Below are positions 35,640 to 46,068 of a stretch of 64,000 bases of DNA, piece after piece. The stretch covers positions 1,550,001-1,614,000 of the forward strand of contig NC_089452.1 of assembly GCF_026210795.1 (NCBI RefSeq), read 5' to 3'. The stretch comes from Rhizophagus irregularis. Its lineage: Eukaryota; Glomeromycota; Glomeromycetes; Glomerales; Glomeraceae. The notes under the pieces are model-generated. The model was not told the DNA's origin and did not search any database. It saw only the letters and a list, made by a program, of their open reading frames with translations. How positions within the stretch are numbered: position 1 is the first letter of the stretch; each line of letters starts with the position of its first letter. The position numbers and the translations under genes were made by a program.

Positions 35640-36680
35640 AAAAATTTTTATTTTTTATCCAGATATTTATCTGGGTAAAACTGTAATTATCTGGATACCC
35701 AAAAAAAAAATTTATCCAGGTTTATCCAGTTGAATCTGCCAACAGATCAAATATTACTCTGGATGCTTTACATAATAACTATATATTATTTTATGATAAA
35801 TTATATTTAATAATACTGAATTTTAGAGCTATTGTGTAATGAATTTAGTGATTATAATTATATATATTGTATAATTTTTATACAAATTAGATAATCATAA
35901 AATGATAGCATGGCTTAATCAAAAAAAAGTTGTAGATTTTGTGGTTCCACAATTTCTGTGTTCACATTCAATTCTTGGAGGTGATTTTCTTATTAATATT
36001 AGTTTATCTTTTTTGATTTTCTGGTAAAAATCAGAAAAAATTAACAGTTTCAGACATTATCTCAAAGATGTTATTGAGAAAACATTATTTTAGAAAAATG
36101 TACTGCAACTGTTAATTAGTAAACTAATAAATTGAACTTACCATTAGATGATTGATTCATCATCATTATCATCCCAGTAAATAGTTTTCGTATAAATTTA
36201 TACCCTATATATGTCTAAAATATACAAAATATCATTATTTTGTATTAAATTTATGCCGATCCAAATCACATTAATAAAATGATTTTACTAAATCACGTTA
36301 AATTTGTACAAAATCGATATTTAGGAATGAAATCATACCAAATTTATAATAAATATTTATTTAAAATATTTTAATAAATTCCATATAAATTTACATATAT
36401 TTTAATTATTTATTCCGTATAAAATTATTTGACCATAATTTGTACAAATTTTGTATAAAATTTGTATTACTACTTCTCTGCACTTGATAAATTTCCTTAA
36501 ACTGTACTTATGTATGTATATGAGTACATATATACATATCATTATTCATATTAAATATATATGTATATGATTATGAACACATATATACACATCTTTTATT
36601 TATATCATTTAAAAATATAAAAAAAAAATTTCGGGAAACCCAAAATTATGTATCACGTGTATCATGTGATATTAAATTAA
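35640..36680. other. AT-rich region rich in AAATTTGTAC palindromes
   Basis: Between 36170 and 36480 there are many short palindromic AT motifs (TATAAATTTATA, ACAAATTTTGT), probably an old inverted-repeat element. ATATGTATATGA repeats follow at 36500-36590. No gene. Confidence 0.35.
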
Positions 36681-36685
36681 TAATT

Positions 36686-36752
36686 ACCGCAGCTTCAGCT
36701 GCGGTATAGTGAAAAAAAATTAAGCTTTTTTTGGCAAAGCTTAATTTTTTTC
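36686..36752. repeat. Two consecutive hairpins at the head of a splice-signal locus
   Basis: ACCGCAGCT TC AGCTGCGGT (36686-36705) is a perfect 9-bp-arm hairpin. It is followed at about 36713-36752 by a second (AAAAATTAAGCTTT .. AAAGCTTAATTTTT). Both lie just upstream of a pyrimidine-rich run (36752-36875) that precedes the first donor-like site at 36888. Confidence 0.7.
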
Positions 36753-38560
36753 TCTCTTTTTCACCTTTTGCTTCCCCTCGATTTCCTTTCACCTCCCTCT
36801 CTTTCACCCTTTCCCTTTCCCTCACTCCTATCCCTTCTTCCCCTTTTTTCCACCCTTTCCCCTTCCCTCCTTTCAGAAATAAAATGGTAAGTTTTGAAGG
36901 GTTCGCTTCAAAACTTTTTTAGAAAATTTATTTTTTAAAAAAAAATTAACTTTTTAGGAAACGTTTTCTAATGTTTCCTTTGTTTTTTTTTGTAGCGGGA
37001 ATTAGTTTAGGAGCTTGAAATGGTGAGTTTAACTTAAATTATATATTTTTTTATTAGAAACGTTCTAACTGAACATTTCTTTCTTTTTTGTAGGTTTGGT
37101 TTCTGGAAATTTAGAATTCAGAAAACAGTAAGTTTTGTACGTTTTACTACAAAACTTTCATTTTTCTTTTTCTTTTCTTTAAGAAACGTTCTAACTGAAC
37201 GTTTCCTTTCTTTTTTGTAGGTCTTTTTAGGTGATTCTTTCAGTTTCCTTAAACACGAATTTGGTAAGGTATTCAATTTTTTTTAACTATTTTTGTTAAC
37301 AGTTTCTAACAGTTCATTACTTTCTTTTATCTAGACGGTTCTCTTTCTGGTGGGTAATTTTTTTTCATTAATTACTTTAATTTAATGAACCCTATTAATG
37401 GTTCATTTTTATCTTAGATTTTGCCGATTCTCTCAAGTGAGTGTCCATTTTTTTTCACTTTTTTATTTCTTCATATTCATTATTAACTTGATTTTCTTTT
37501 TTTTTGTAAATTTCAGCTTCTCTTTAGGTTTTCTTTCTTTTTTAGGTATTGCCGATTTTCTGGGTGAGTGTACAATTTTATTTTCATTTTATCTATTTGT
37601 CTTCATACTAACAATTAATCTTTCTTCTTTAGGTTTTGATGTTTCTTTTTTTATATTTTAATGTCTCTTTGGAAATAAAGGTGGGTTTTTTTATTGTTTG
37701 TTGTTTTTTTTTGTCATCTTTGGTACTAAACTACTAAACTTTCTTTTTTTAGATTTTGTCTTCGTTCCACCCTTCAAATACATGGGATTTTGGTAAGAAA
37801 TCGGACAATATCATGTTTCTATATATTTCTTTAACGAAACGTATACTAACGTTTCAGTTTTTTCTTCTTTTAGAAGACCAAGTCTTTGGACGCGTAAAAA
37901 CTTGGTAGGGTGGAGGAATTTTTTTGAACTATTCTTTGAGAAACATTTATTAATGTTTCTTTCTTCTTTTTAGGTAACCTATTCTTTGAACTTCCGGATG
38001 TGGATTTTGGTGGGCATTTTATTCTTAGCTATTTATTTTAATGAAACGTTTTCTAATGTTTCAATTTTTTCTTCTTTTAGATGGTTCTTCTGGTCTCTCC
38101 AGATGCAGCATTTTGGTAAGATTGTCATTTTTTTTCTTAAAATTTTTATTTTGACAAACATTTTCTATCTGTTCTTTTTACTTTTTAGACAGTTCTTCAA
38201 CTCTTTAGATGTGAAACTTCAGTGGGAGTAATATCTTTTTGTTTTATTCCGTCTTTTATTATGTCTTCTAAAAACAGTTGCTAATTTATATTTTTTTCTT
38301 TTTTAGCAGCTTAGACACAGATCTTGGTGAGAAATCAACTCTCAGTTAGATGCATGAGATAGGTAAGTTTCGAAAAAAAGGAATTTGAAACTTAGAAAAA
38401 GGTTTTTTTTTAATTTTTTCCTTTTTTTTTTTGTAGTGAAGTTGGCTCCAGCTTGGAAACCAAAATCCCAAGTAAGTTTCAAAAAAAGGAATTTGAAACT
38501 TTAGAAAAAAAATTTTTTTAACTTTTTCTTTTTTTAGTGATCGAATGCTTGATTTATACG
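36752..38560 (+). ncRNA. Candidate multi-micro-exon transcript
   Basis: After a pyrimidine-rich leader comes AAAATG followed by GTAAGT (36888). The plus strand then repeats acceptor, short block, donor about 15 times. Blocks read from the sequence: 36996-37022, 37094-37127, 37221-37263, 37335-37349, 37418-37436, 37546-37563, 37633-37680, 37753-37792, 37874-37904, 37974-38009, 38081-38115, 38189-38218, 38307-38326, 38437-38471, 38538 onward. Gaps are about 50-90 nt with T-rich (T)nAG acceptors. Blocks 37418 and 37546 are near copies (TTGCCGATT..TCT), so exon-intron cassettes have duplicated. Joining them gives early stops, so it is either noncoding or a decayed gene. Type and strand follow the splice signals only. 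Confidence 0.45.
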
Positions 38561-39285
38561 TGATGTGAACTTTAGTATAGATTAATATTGATACAAAATA
38601 GATTTAGATTTAGATAGTTAATACAATGAAGCTGTATTATAACTTTGAGTAAACTGTAATATTACTTTAAATAAACAATATTTTTAATTACATATATTAA
38701 ACAAATATAAATAAATTTGGTACATTTTTGGCAAATATTTGGCTTATAGATGGCTCAACATCAGCATAAATATAGTTAAAATTAGAATGAATTTGGAATT
38801 AATTCAGAACGAATCAATTCAAATTTTGTGCCAAACGGGCTCATCCTTGTATATTGTATATTTTAATATATATTTGGTACAAATTTATACAAAAACTATT
38901 TACTGGGCATTATTTTGTTCAATTTCTAAGGCTGGCAAGTAGTAGAGAATAAATAAATAATAAATTACTTTATCAATATTTTAGAAAGCAAAGCCATTCT
39001 TACTATAATCCAATAGCTTTAATATAAAGATTATTTTTGTGGAATAAACAAACCACTTTGATTAAATGAATAGTTTATTTTAGATTTAAGCACTAAATTT
39101 GTCTTTAGTCTTTACTTCTCTATGAAAAATAATCATTCAATTTTTGTAATTTTCATATATATGGAAACCATACAATTATCATAGTTATTGGATAAAAATA
39201 ACCATAAAATTTTGTTTATATGCAAAGTGTATGATGGTTATACAATCTAAATAAATTATGCAATGTATGTAGAAATATATCCCAA
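38560..39285. other. AT-rich region, part of a TTTGTGCCAAACGGGCT repeat family
   Basis: The motif TTTTGTGCCAAACGGGCTCA near 38824 belongs to the family whose more complete copy lies at 39290-39441. No gene is supported. Confidence 0.4.
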
Positions 39286-39289
39286 CCAG

Positions 39290-39441
39290 GTTTGTGCTAA
39301 ATTTGTGTCAAACGGGCTAATCATTCAACATTTATTCAAAATTTGTACTAAAAAATAATATAAAATTCGAACAAATTCTAAACAAATATCATATTATTAA
39401 CCCATTTGGCACAAATTTGGCACAAATTTAGCACAAACTTT
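39290..39441. mobile_element. MITE with GTTTGTGCTAAATTTGTG ends
   Basis: The left end GTTTGTGCTAAATTTGTG..CAAACGGGCTAAT pairs with the right end ATTAACCCATTTGGCACAAA ... AGCACAAAC. The right arm has one extra AAATTTGGCAC repeat. About 150 bp, no ORF; target duplication unclear. Confidence 0.55.
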
Positions 39442-40160
39442 TTTTATAGGGCAATTCTTTTCTTGTAGAAATATCTTCTGAATTTCTGACTCCTTCCCCC
39501 TATAAAGCCTATAAAGCCAATACAGTATTTTCCTTTAATTATATATCTATTATAAGAGGATAGTAGATCTTTCCATTCTCAAATATACACCACTTTGTCA
39601 GGGCATTACTGCCACCTATCCAATGATACACTTAATCAAATGTATATTTGGTTAAATCTTTACTGTTTTTTTTTCACAGTGAATTACAAATCTATTTGTA
39701 ACTATATATAATTTACCTTTACATATTCCACAGTGTCAAAAATGTTTCTGGCTTGTTGAAATTTGGCATTAGCCTGAGTAAGCAATATCACTAATATACA
39801 CAGTTGGAAGTCGCCATATTTTTTGTATGATTTTGTATACAATTTACATATAAATAAATTTTAGCATATGGTCATTATCTTCAATTTTTAACTACTAATT
39901 AAATCAGGTGATCAATCAATAAAAAGTTACCAATAAGATAGATATAAAATTGGTCAGCATTTTACTTGCACAAGTTCATGCTATTAATACAAAATTTCAT
40001 AAATTCATAATCTGAAATTGCAAAACTATATAAAAAGAAATTATTTGATTTGAATTTTTTATTAAATAGATTTTTTAATAACCAATTTGTTCTTTTCTTT
40101 TATTAGCTTTAATAACACTTTTCTTTGAGTTTTTTTTTGTTTTTACCAAAAGCAAAATTA
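39442..40160. other. AT-rich region, nothing recognised
   Basis: No ORF, repeat or RNA that I can support. Confidence 0.3.
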
Positions 40161-40883
40161 CATTAATAATTTATAAATACTAATAGTGAACTTCTCATTA
40201 CATGATACCTTTATTAAAACATTTTTCAAAACTGATAATTAAAAATCCCTTCATTCTGCTAATATGATTGTCTATTTAAACATTATTAAGCATAGCGTAC
40301 TATGGTAACAGAATCTGATCTACTTCACTTTTGCAAATACTTTCAATGTAGTTAATCTTCAATAAATCTAGATACAGTACTATCAATTTATTTCATTTTT
40401 TAAACACATATATGTCAAAAGTGTCAGACTATACTACATTACTAGGTTTGGCAAATGATTCAATTTTTGTCAATCTTGATAGAATAGATTTAGTTATAAA
40501 AATTCTGTCAAACGAGTTATTTGCTAAATATATACAAATTATACAAATTAAAATTAAATTATATATGTCTTAATTTTTTAACTGTCATATTGATATAATG
40601 TTATTCAAAAATTATATCATGCCATATTTGGCAGAATGATACAATTTTGTCACAATATGACAAAGAATAGATTCAGTTATATATTTCATGTATTAATTTT
40701 TTTCTTTTTATATCTCAATTCAATCTCAATTCATCAGCCTGAGTCATATTATTTACAGGAGATTTTTTTTATTTAAGACTCCTTCCTTTTTGTAATTTTA
40801 AAAATTTTGATTGATTTTAAGATTTTATCAACCAGATTTTAAGAGATTTTACAACTTATAATTTTTTATTGAAATTAATTAAC

Positions 40884-42041
40884 ATGAGTACATCTGAAAG
40901 CTACCCTGGTCAAAATGGTATGCCTTATAAAATGTTAATTTTGATTAGTAATATATAATAACTAATAATTATCTTTTAATTTTTTTAGTTCTTATCTCTT
41001 ACATAAAAAAGCAAAAAATAAAGGCTTCATATTGTGGATTCTTGAAAAATTACCATGATATCATTGTTATTTCAACTATTTCAGACAACTGGGATAAGCT
41101 TAATAATACTTGGGCTGTTTTAAACAATTGGAAAACCCTTGATAATCTTTGGGCTGGCCGTTTTTTAAGTGAAGGAACAGATTTCCCTGATATAAAAGAC
41201 AAGGTGTGTATTTTTTTTATTTTGCAATGATAGGGCTACCCCTTAGCCGATCATGACTTAGGGTATTACTGGTGACAAATCCCGGTAACCATCCCGGGAC
41301 TTTCACAGGTCAAAAAGTGAAAAATCAGGCATTAATCAGTCACCAATCGGTCACCAATCAGGTACCTGATTGTGACCGATTGGTGCCTGATTTTTCACTT
41401 TTCGACCTGTGTCTTATCAGGTGTCCTAACTTTGTAGTTGTTAAAAGTCTGCTTATTCTGGAGGAGGAATTTACTATGTATCTTCTTTTATCACTAAATA
41501 AAATTTTACACACTACTAATAATCACTTTATAACAGTTAAATATAGAACATTCACATTATGCAAGAACATTGCAAATATACTGGAGAAGAATTATTAAGG
41601 AATATAAGGAATATAAAAAAGAAAAAGAAAATCATTTAAAAATAATTGAGGTTTCTGCTAAAGATCAGTCTATTCCTGATAAAAATCATTCCTTTTCTGA
41701 AGATTATTCTATTAAAGATTATTCCATTTCTTCCAATTCTCCCAAAGATTCCATTTTTACTAAAGATCAGATTATTCTATTAAAGATTATCCCATTTCTT
41801 CCAATTCTCCCAAAGATTCCATTTTTACTAAAGATCATTCTATTACTGCTGAAGATCACTCCATTCCTACTAATGATCATTTTATTTCAGCTAAAAACCA
41901 TTCCAAAATTTCTTATAAGAGTACTAATTTTTCTAATTTCTGTTATGATATTCTTCAAAAACTTGATGAACAATCTAATATTCATCCATTCTATAAATAT
42001 GCGAAAAACAAGAAGATTCAAATAAAATTATAAAAAATCAA
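40884..42041 (+). pseudogene. 5' part of bromodomain/PD-(D/E)XK gene, frame broken twice
   Basis: Exon 1 is 40884-40917 (MSTSESYPGQN), exon 2 40989-41203 (to FPDIKDK), exon 3 starts at 41537; all have GT-AG borders and joined frames. Exon 3 encodes a Tyr/Lys-rich stretch, then SER/ASP/HIS-rich repeats (KDQSIPDKNHSFSEDYSIKD). A 68-bp block (41702-41769) is duplicated in tandem at 41770-41837 with one mismatch, which shifts the frame. Near 42001 GAT has become GC (compare copy A, TATGATGAAA), shifting it again just before the bromodomain MDLF motif. The first bromodomain helix (CYDILQKLDEQSNIHPFYK, 41941-42000) is thus out of frame with the rest. Either a pseudogene or partly an assembly error. 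Confidence 0.6.
41304..41411. mobile_element. Palindromic MITE (CACAGGTC ends) in an intron
   Basis: A 108-bp near-perfect palindrome begins CACAGGTCAAAAAGTG and ends CACTTTTCGACCTGTG. Copies A and B lack it, reading GGGACTCTCA directly; here TTT (41301-41303) and TCT (41412-41414) flank it, a 3-bp duplication with one change. Its ends match the element at 1055-1254. It lies in the intron 41204-41536 of the host gene. Confidence 0.8.
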
Positions 42042-43143
42042 ATGGATTTATTTACAATAAATTCAAAATTGGAAAATGATCAATATACAAGTACAAAAGA
42101 ATTTGAAAATGATATTCGTCTCATATTTCACAATTGTTATACATATAATGATATGGGAAGTAAAATATATTGTCTGGGAGAAGAATTAGAATCCGCTTTT
42201 AATAAAATATGGACAGAAAAAATAATTTTTCATGTTAAACAAAAGGAAATGTTAAAAAGAGTGAGAGATACTAATGATGCTGGTTCATCTTCTGGTAAAT
42301 TATATACTGTATTATTTTTCTTACTTTTTACATTTATATTAATATTATTAACTTTTTATATGTAATTTATTAGAACTTGTAACAAAACAAATTCGAATTT
42401 TAGAACAAAACAAAGATAAATTAGTATATAGACAAGTTGTAAATGATGCTTGTCTTATAGCTTCAGCATATGAAAATCTTGTTGCAGGTAATATTATACC
42501 TTTTATTGAAATTTTAAAAACATTCCTATCAACAAGATCAAAAATGTCATTATTTTCTGCAGATGAGGCTGTTCTTCAGGCAATTGTTGAAAGCCTTTTA
42601 CCATTGAAATATCGTATTCCTGAACTTTCACTAGTAATGGATGGTACAAAATTAAAAGGTTTTGGCTGTTTTGGATATTCTGATATTTTTGTTTTAAAAG
42701 GAATAGGTGATAGCAATGTTAGTTTAGAATTAAAATACATTTCATTGGTTAAATTAATTGATTTAATTAAAAATTATAAGAATAAATTTAATGCAAATGA
42801 TCTAGAAAATCTAGATAAAATTATTGAAAAAGAAAATGAAGAGGTTTTGTTAAAAAGATCATATTCATATTGGTCAAGAGAATATGGAGAAACCAAACAA
42901 ACAACTATAGGAGAAGTATTAGACAATGGGGTTAATCAATTGAAATCATATATGAATGTTATTTCAAATGGAAAAACAATTAATTATTCTAGTTCAGGAA
43001 TATTTGATGAACGGGTTAAAATAACTAAGTCAAATCCTAATAAATTAAAAGGATTTGTTATCTTGGTAGTTGGCTTTCATCATGTTTTATGGAGGTCTGT
43101 AGAAGAAATAATATCTAATTATTCATATGATAATAAGGTTTAA
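42042..43143 (+). CDS. Bromodomain (C-terminal half) fused to PD-(D/E)XK-like domain
   Basis: Two exons, 42042-42294 and 42374-43143, give an open 340-residue product. The N terminus MDLFTINSKL..YTSTKEFENDIRLIF, then NCYTYNDMGSKIY, matches helices B and C of a bromodomain, including the Asn (YN) that binds acetyl-lysine. The C-terminal 200 residues show D in GYSDIFV, then SLELKY (ExK) and GVNQLKSYM, the order of the PD-(D/E)XK nuclease fold (D, ExK, later Q). The product would join acetyl-lysine reading to a nuclease-like domain. The first bromodomain helix lies upstream in a broken frame, so this start is only the longest intact part. Related PD-(D/E)XK proteins are common in Rhizophagus (from memory). 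Activity is unproven. Confidence 0.65.
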
Positions 43144-43149
43144 AATATT

Positions 43150-44460
43150 TTTTCCTAGTATATCATATTAAATTTATTAACTAATTTTAGATGCAGTTAT
43201 TATTTATTCCTTCCTCAAGAATGATAATAGCATTAAAGGCATTGTTTGATTGTAAAGTAGTAGCAGACTAGTAGTAGTATCATTTCTTATTACATATTAC
43301 CACCACATTTCATAATCTATCAAATAAAATAAGAATAAGGAAACTTAATAAGCATAAATTTATTTGTCAATAGGAACTACACATATTTGATGAGATGATA
43401 GTCTTTATTTATACTTAATCCATTATGTGATAAAATGTATCAAAAATAGTTTCTGTAAATGGCTGAAATGCATAATGCATATTATAAGGTTTAAATGCTA
43501 TCTAGGAGTTCAACATATATACCATTTTAAGTAATATTAAAATTATTATAATTTTTATAGTATATATCTAATTTGTTAATTTGCTAAAATCATTCCTGAA
43601 TTCGGATATAATGGTTGGTTCAATTTAATAAACATGTAATGTCGATAAGTGAGATAAACTTATTTTTATAAATTTTTCTTTACAAAAAAAATTGTCAAAT
43701 AAGATTACATTGTTTTAATATAGAAAGATTGCCATCAACTGAAATCATCTGTTATCTAATAATTATAGCCATGTTTATTTATTTTAATATGGTTTTTTAC
43801 ATTATATATTAAGTACGCTTAAATTTTCTATAAATTATTATTGTACAGAACTAGTTTCTTTCCTGTTTGCCCGATATTATTTTAGTCCGCAGTTCATTTC
43901 AACGATCGAAAAAAAATAGTCGGTTCACGTAATATATTTCGAAACGTATAATATTGTGTAATTTTCTATTTAGGAAAAGACATCGATGTTGCATGTATGT
44001 GCGCATGAACTTTGTAACGCTATTCGCTTGTTGTACTGTACATCATCACGTGCCAGGCGGCAGACGAATATAGTACGACTGTACGTCTGTACGAGTACCT
44101 CATTTTATACTCTTATTATTTTTAGTCTGGCCTTTTAGGTTTATTGTACCGGAATCATTAACTTCTTTGTTTTTAACTTAGATTTTATTTTCCAGTAGTT
44201 GCAGTAGCCCACACCGTACTATGTATGATATATTAATTAGTAATAGCTTTCTTAGTTTTATTATTTTTATTTAAACAGAAATATAAAAGTCACAATAAAT
44301 CAAAGAAAGTATTAAAAATAATACAAAGTAAAGAAAAACCATGATAGAATCCTAATAGCATAAATAGCATAGTAAATTAAGCAAGTTTTAAAATTTTAAA
44401 TTTATACTGCTAGCAAACCTTATAATATAATATTCATTAAAAAAAAATAATTAATTTATA
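43150..44460. other. AT-rich region, no gene
   Basis: Nothing supported. A more G+C-rich patch at 43980-44100 (CATCACGTGCCAGGCGGCAGACG) has no ORF. Confidence 0.3.
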
Positions 44461-44465
44461 AATTT

Positions 44466-45110
44466 ATCAAATCGTAAATAAAATCTCTAACAAAATTCTT
44501 TATTGAAAAAAAAATTTCAAGCCAAAATTCTCAATACCCTTATTATTACTGTATTAAAAATTATTTTCAATAGAATTTTCTATTAAAAGACTTCTAACCG
44601 AAATTCTCCATAAAAAAAAAAGAGTTTTCTATAAAAAATTTTTCAACCAACAAAATTATCAAAAATAAAATATCCCCTATTAAAGAAAAAATTTATAACG
44701 AAAATCTCCTATTATATAAAAAAGCAATCTGCAATGAAATTTCTATCATAAAAAAATTCTCAGCAAAATTATTTATCTCTATTAAAGAAAAATTCTTTAA
44801 CGAAATTCTCTAAAAACAAACCCCATATTAAAAAAATTCTCTAACGAAATTCTCTATCGAAAAAATTTCTTTATAAAGAAAAATTATCCATCAAGAAAAA
44901 AAAAATCTTCCCTATTAAAAATTCTCCAATGAAATTCTTTATCAAAAAAAATCTCCCTATTAAAAAAAATTCTTCAATGAATTTTCTATAAAAAAAAAAT
45001 TCTCAATGAAATTTTTTTATCAAAAAAAAAACTACTACCTCTATTAAAAAAAAATTCTTTAACGAAATTCTCTATCAAAAAAAAAACTCCTGTACAATTA
45101 CAACTAATAA
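44466..45110. repeat. Degenerate tandem repeat (TTCTCTAACGAAATTCT)
   Basis: At least a dozen imperfect copies of a unit of about 35-45 bp containing AATTCTCTAACGAAATTCTC, TATCAAAAAAA and CTCCCTATTAAAAA. No coding potential. Confidence 0.65.
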
Positions 45111-45139
45111 TTGTAATTTCGTTTTAAAAACATTACAGA

Positions 45140-45235
45140 ATATTAAGTCTTGTTTCATTTATTTTATAGGGAGTTGGGAATAATAGGGTTTTTTTTCCTG
45201 AAGGGATAAAAACCCTTTCCCATGAAATAAATGAA
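45140..45235. repeat. Imperfect palindrome
   Basis: CATTTATTTTATAGGGAGTT.. GGGTTTTT pairs with AAAAACCCTTTCCCATGAAA..TAAATG around 45195. Probably a small MITE. Confidence 0.45.
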
Positions 45236-45862
45236 GCGTGTCACTCATTAAATATTAACTATATTAAACTTAACTATTATAAATTAAAATTAGTAATTTC
45301 CCGGCTATCTGTATGAGGCCGGAAAATAAGTAAACGAAGATTCCGGTCATATAAACTCAGCTAATCACTCGCAATTTTTATAAATTAGTATGAAGGTGAT
45401 CAAGAGTGAACACTTAGTGCGACAGGGGATTAATAGTTTATATATCCATATTATTTTGTTAATTTTTGAGAAATGATTATTAATATAATTCAAATAGCAG
45501 ATTGATTTTTTATTATAATTTCATTTAATTATGGATATTTTTTTTTAATTTAATTTTTTTTTTTTTAAAGTCAAAATAGTATCTATATCTTTTTTTTATA
45601 TACAAATGAAAATTTTAATTGTATAAAAAAGAAATTTTTTAAATATAATTTTCTGTGAAATTAAATTATCAAATTGGTGTTTATGATTATGATTTTATTC
45701 TATTTTTTTTATAGAAAAATTTCTTTTAAATAAATTGTCAAATTAATATATAATTATTATGTTTTTCATTTTAATATGATTTTAATGAAAAGTCAAAATG
45801 AAATTCAAACCTAATTTCGTCATTAAAGTTACGTGTCTTTTAGAAGTTATATATTGTATATT

Positions 45863-45939
45863 ATTGTACGAGCGTTATGCTTAATAATGATCTGATGTGG
45901 CAGTGGCATGAAGTGCATTATTAAGCACGCTTGTACAAT
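45863..45939. repeat. 77-bp palindromic element
   Basis: ATTGTACGAGCGTTATGCTT..AATAATG at the left pairs with CATTATTAAGCACGCTTGTA..CAAT at the right, with a spacer of about 23 nt. It lies about 130 bp upstream of the predicted kinase start and may form a hairpin. Confidence 0.6.
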
Positions 45940-46068
45940 GGATTTTGCTGCGCCACAATAAAGCTTGTGTTATGATCAACATATTAGCAAATATTGTATT
46001 TAGCATAAATATTGTTTGTATATACCCACATTACTTTTTCAGTTTTGATATACCGTAATTATATAGTA

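Larger units (their letters stand above)
40161..43143 (+). repeat. Dispersed gene segment, copy C (most complete)
   Basis: The start (ATAATTTATAAATACTAATAG) matches position 8 onward of the window (copy A), and the order of landmarks matches copies A and B. Only this copy has the full gene, including the PD-(D/E)XK exon. The promoter-side 700 bp is also shared by all three copies, so the gene moved with its upstream region and introns, by DNA and not by retrocopying. Confidence 0.75.

Noticed and set aside
36731-36922. 63-codon open frame rich in Ser/Pro/Phe
   Set aside because: It translates the pyrimidine-rich leader and crosses a clear donor at 36888.
41570-42025. 151-codon open frame (+)
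   Set aside because: Its first 70 codons are the real exon; after the 68-bp duplication it is out of frame (Ile/Leu/Phe-rich), so it is not a protein.
44466-45110. Another intron-unit array
   Set aside because: The repeat lacks the steady GTAAGT and AG pairing of the array at 46-49 kb; it is only a degenerate tandem repeat.
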